64,000 nucleotides of DNA from Oleiagrimonas sp035690885 (GTDB taxonomy: Bacteria; Pseudomonadota; Gammaproteobacteria; Xanthomonadales; Rhodanobacteraceae): the NCBI GenBank assembly GCA_035690885.1, contig DASSKC010000014.1:1-64000 (forward strand). Direction: 5' to 3'. The translations under genes and the position numbers were made by a program. Within the stretch, counting starts at the first letter, position 1. The number at the start of each line of letters is the position of its first letter. The notes under the pieces are model-generated. The model made no database searches. It saw only the letters and a program-made list of their open reading frames with translations, and was not told the origin of the DNA. Below, in pieces: positions 61,290 through 64,000 of this stretch.

Positions 61290-63506
61290 CTACCGACGTG
61301 GCGCATCAACCCGCGGACGGTTGCCGATAACGCGAAAATCGACCGGTCCCAACTGCAGTGGCCCGCCACCATCATCCAGCCACACGCTGGCGCCGACACG
61401 ATGCCGGCCCGGCACCAGCATCCAGTCGGCATCATTCGCCTGCCCGTCCGGCAGCGCCTTGCCATCCACACGCCAGACCACGCGTCGAATGGAGCGGCCG
61501 GCATTATCAAGCAGCAAACGCAGGCGCTGCGCGGATGCCGGCAGGCGTGGGTCGATGGCCAGCACCTCGCCCGGCAACGGACGCGCGATCGCCGGTTGCG
61601 CCTTGCGCGTTGCGCGCGCGGCTTGTGTCTGCACGGCGCCCGGCAGATACCACTCGTGACGCTGGATGCATGGTGGCGGGCCAATCCATTCGCACACCTC
61701 AACCGCACGCAGCTTCGGGCTGTGCCACAAACCGGCGTAAGGCGCCGCCGTACGCAGGTGCGCAAAGATCCGACGCAACACAGGCGCCGGCCCCATCGAA
61801 CCGGTCAGGCCATCGGTGGCGCTGCCGTCCAGATTGCCCATCCACACGCCGACCGTGTAGCGATTGTCGAAGCCCATGGTCCAGATGTCGTGATAGTCGC
61901 TGGAGGTGCCGGTCTTGACCGCGGTGGGCATGGGCAGGTCGAGCACGCTGTCGACGCCGAACTCGGCGGCGCGCGCGTTCGGGTCGGACAAAATGTTCGC
62001 CAGCAGTGACGTGACCGCTGCCGGCAGCACCGGTTCCGGCGTCGGCTGCGGCACGTTCTCGAGCACATGGACCGGCAGGTATTTACCATGCCGTGCCAGG
62101 CTGGCGTAAGCCTGCACCATGTCCAGCAAGGTCACCGCGCCGTCACCCAGAACGATGGCCGGGCCGTAGTAGTCGGCGCTCTTGTGGAACGTGCTGAAGC
62201 CGAAGCGGTGCAGTACGTCGATGATGGCCGGCACCCCGACTGCCTGCGCGGTGCGTACCGCCGGAATGTTGAGCGAATTGGCCAGCGCGTAGCGCAGGCT
62301 GACCCGGCCATAATGCTTGCCGCTGTAGTTGCGATAGCGATGCACGCCCGAATCGATGCGTTCGGCCAGTGGCGTGTCGCGCAACACATGACTGGGCTGC
62401 CAACCCAGTGTGGCCATGGCCAAGCCATATACGAACGGCTTCAGCGCCGAACCGGGTTGCCGCGGCGTGACCACCGGGTCGATGGCGTAGACATTGCCCT
62501 CGGGCGCGACCGCCCAGGCCAGCACTGCCCCCGTGCGATTGTCGACCACCACCGCCGCGCCATTGCCCACACCACGGTCGGCCAGGGCCTGGACACGCTG
62601 GCGCAAGGTGCGTTGCACGAACACCTGCAGCTCGGGGTCAAGCGTTGTATGCAGCACGGCTTCGTCCACGCCCAATGCCTTGGCCCGCTGCATTGCGTGT
62701 ACCACAAACGGCCCGGCATGAACGGGCAACGGCATGCGCCCTGGCCGGATCGATGCTTCGCGGATCGCCCTGGCCTGCGTCGCACTGATCACCTTTTCGT
62801 CATGCATGCGTGTGGCCAGACGGTCGACGGCACGACGCAAGTTGTCCGGATGCTCGCGCGGGTCGTAATGCACGGGCGAGCGCACCAGCACGGCCAGCGC
62901 CAATTGCTCGGCCGGATCGAGCGCATCCACCTGCTGACCGAAGTAGTAGCGCGCCGCTTGCGCAACGCCGCAGCGCTGCGCGCCGTAGGGCACCTGATTG
63001 AGATAGAACGCCAGCACGCGCGCGCGGCCGAAGCGCCGCAACAGACGGCCGGAGTCGAAGCCGGCCACCCAATGACTCCAATAGGTGCGCGGCCGCGGCT
63101 TGAGGATGCGCGCCACCTGCTCGCCGATGGTGCTGGCGCCGCGCACGACATGGCCGGCGCTCAGGTTCTGCCACATCGCCGCCAAACGCGCACGCCAGTC
63201 GACGCCACCGTGCTGCCAGTAGCGATGATCTTCAGATGCCACGAAGGCCTTGCGCAACAGTGCCGGGATGCGCGTCAGCGGCAACACGTCGGCACGATTG
63301 AAACGCTGGTCGAAACTGAGGTTGAGCGGCATGCCGTCGACGGCCACGACGTGCGTGGAAGCCGATGCTGCCCCGCCCGCCTCCATGCGCAAGGTCGACG
63401 GCAATGGCATCAATGCCTGCCACGTGGCGATGGCCAGCACCGATGCGACCACGGCGGTCACCACGGCAGCGACCATGACCCATCGCCAGTGACGACGCCG
63501 GATCAA
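61290..63506 (-). CDS. pbpC: Penicillin-binding protein 1C
   Basis: This 738-residue bifunctional peptidoglycan synthase has one N-terminal membrane helix and a GT51 glycosyltransferase domain (ASEDHRYWQHGGVDW, GASTIGEQVARIL). A transpeptidase domain follows (Ser in QPGSALKPFVYG near residue 355, SLN near residue 410, KTGTSSDY near residue 530), then the BiPBP_C domain typical of PBP1C. It begins at TTG 63506, seven bases after GGAG and one base after the alpha-2-macroglobulin stop, so the two are coupled. Confidence 0.94.
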   Translation of the reverse strand: MIRRRHWRWVMVAAVVTAVVASVLAIATWQALMPLPSTLRMEAGGAASASTHVVAVDGMPLNLSFDQRFNRADVLPLTRIPALLRKAFVASEDHRYWQHGGVDWRARLAAMWQNLSAGHVVRGASTIGEQVARILKPRPRTYWSHWVAGFDSGRLLRRFGRARVLAFYLNQVPYGAQRCGVAQAARYYFGQQVDALDPAEQLALAVLVRSPVHYDPREHPDNLRRAVDRLATRMHDEKVISATQARAIREASIRPGRMPLPVHAGPFVVHAMQRAKALGVDEAVLHTTLDPELQVFVQRTLRQRVQALADRGVGNGAAVVVDNRTGAVLAWAVAPEGNVYAIDPVVTPRQPGSALKPFVYGLAMATLGWQPSHVLRDTPLAERIDSGVHRYRNYSGKHYGRVSLRYALANSLNIPAVRTAQAVGVPAIIDVLHRFGFSTFHKSADYYGPAIVLGDGAVTLLDMVQAYASLARHGKYLPVHVLENVPQPTPEPVLPAAVTSLLANILSDPNARAAEFGVDSVLDLPMPTAVKTGTSSDYHDIWTMGFDNRYTVGVWMGNLDGSATDGLTGSMGPAPVLRRIFAHLRTAAPYAGLWHSPKLRAVEVCEWIGPPPCIQRHEWYLPGAVQTQAARATRKAQPAIARPLPGEVLAIDPRLPASAQRLRLLLDNAGRSIRRVVWRVDGKALPDGQANDADWMLVPGRHRVGASVWLDDGGGPLQLGPVDFRVIGNRPRVDAPRR

Positions 63507-63507
63507 C

Positions 63508-64000
63508 TCACTGCTCCGGCATCGCCACGTTCAGGCGCTGCGACACGCCACGGCCGAACACGTCCGGCTGGTAGATCTCCTTGACCGTCGGCGTCGGCGC
63601 AATGAACGACCCCGGTGCGATCACCTGCGCGGCATACACCAGACGGTAATGCCCGGCCGGCAGGTTGTCGGCAAAGAATCGCACCGCCTCGAAACCGGTC
63701 TCGCGATGGTAGAAACCGCCGGTGACGATCGACATGTTCGGCCAGGCACCGCCGTCGAACATCAGGATGGCCACGCCGTCCTTCTTGGCCGGCGTGGTCC
63801 TGGCCGAGGTCGCCAGCAAACGATTCACCGCCTGGAACGCACCCGGCAACGGATCGGTCAGCACCACGTGATGACGCGTGGTCGGTGCATCCACGTCCAG
63901 CGCCACACGCACGATCTCGCCGCGCTTGAGCACCGTGTGCGCGGTGACCGGTTGCCATTTGCCGTCACGCTGCACGTAGTAATGCCGCGACAGCGTCATG
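63508..64000 (-). CDS. Bacterial alpha-2-macroglobulin, C-terminal end (5' part beyond window)
   Basis: Only the last 160-odd residues are visible, and the gene continues beyond the right edge. They match the end of large bacterial alpha-2-macroglobulins (YfhM type): HYYVQRDGKWQPVTAH, LKRGEIVRVALDVDAPTTRHHVVLTDPLPGAFQAV, and YRLVYAAQVIAPGSFIAPTPTVKEIYQPDVFGR. These periplasmic proteins trap proteases, and the family is usually encoded next to pbpC, which repairs the wall. The thioester region would lie outside the window. Confidence 0.9.
   Translation of the reverse strand, partial: MTLSRHYYVQRDGKWQPVTAHTVLKRGEIVRVALDVDAPTTRHHVVLTDPLPGAFQAVNRLLATSARTTPAKKDGVAILMFDGGAWPNMSIVTGGFYHRETGFEAVRFFADNLPAGHYRLVYAAQVIAPGSFIAPTPTVKEIYQPDVFGRGVSQRLNVAMPEQ

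Noticed and set aside
62067..63584. A 505-codon plus-strand frame over pbpC
   Set aside because: It is an antisense shadow with His/Arg-rich composition and no domains.

Overview
The window is high-GC DNA packed with genes on both strands, and nearly every recognisable protein is gammaproteobacterial. Several things point to the Xanthomonadales, probably Rhodanobacteraceae: GTAG-headed REP inverted repeats like those of Stenotrophomonas, a MetX-type homoserine acyltransferase behind a SAM-I riboswitch, a RibB fused to a degenerate RibA domain, DUF4124 envelope proteins, and a lytic transglycosylase with a DUF4124-like N-terminus. This is chromosomal core and niche-adaptation DNA. I see no phage, IS element, CRISPR array, rRNA or tRNA gene.

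Layout. 0-7.5 kb: start of a lytic transglycosylase, a CDF metal exporter, ChaB, an unknown small gene, a CheB-CheR-PAS-HWE kinase fusion with its one-domain response regulator, and an AI-2E-type permease. 7.8-12.9 kb: a four-gene unit of GH15 glucoamylase, a duplicated His-rich membrane protein of unknown family, a gluconate-dehydrogenase-subunit-3-like protein and a GMC flavoprotein. 13-16.9 kb: the conserved miaB-phoH-ybeY-corC run. 17-31 kb: a stress-flavoured stretch with metallothionein, a divergent OtsA, CsbD, cardiolipin synthase, two MFS pumps, PfpI, SDR, an enolase-superfamily enzyme coupled to a TPP enzyme, and DUF1328/ElaB/YqjE/YqjK-like membrane proteins. 31-35 kb: cyoABCD. 35-38.3 kb: a DUF4105 protein and an APC permease.

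38.3-42.3 kb: metX-metB-hom under a sigma-70 promoter, a palindrome resembling MetJ boxes and a SAM-I riboswitch. The operon is bracketed by two 77-bp perfect inverted-repeat elements. 42.4-48.6 kb: prfC, then a hydrolase-fadE-membrane protein operon divergent from a TetR regulator. 48.7-55.5 kb: a lipoprotein subtilase autotransporter, an ECF sigma/anti-sigma/DUF4097 operon, metF and a DUF4124 protein. 55.6-59.7 kb: an FMN-riboswitch-controlled ribE-ribBX-ldcA-ribH-nusB run. 59.7-64 kb: a dicarboxylate symporter, pbpC and the tail of an alpha-2-macroglobulin.

The strongest candidate for something undescribed is the unit at 7.8-12.9 kb. Its second gene encodes a membrane protein made of two copies of a module with conserved histidines. 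It is translationally linked to an oxidoreductase pair that lacks the usual cytochrome subunit, so it may be a new electron-accepting membrane anchor. Other points worth checking are a probable one-base frameshift near the start of the CheB-CheR kinase, the altered acceptor site of OtsA, and the paired 77-bp elements around the met operon.
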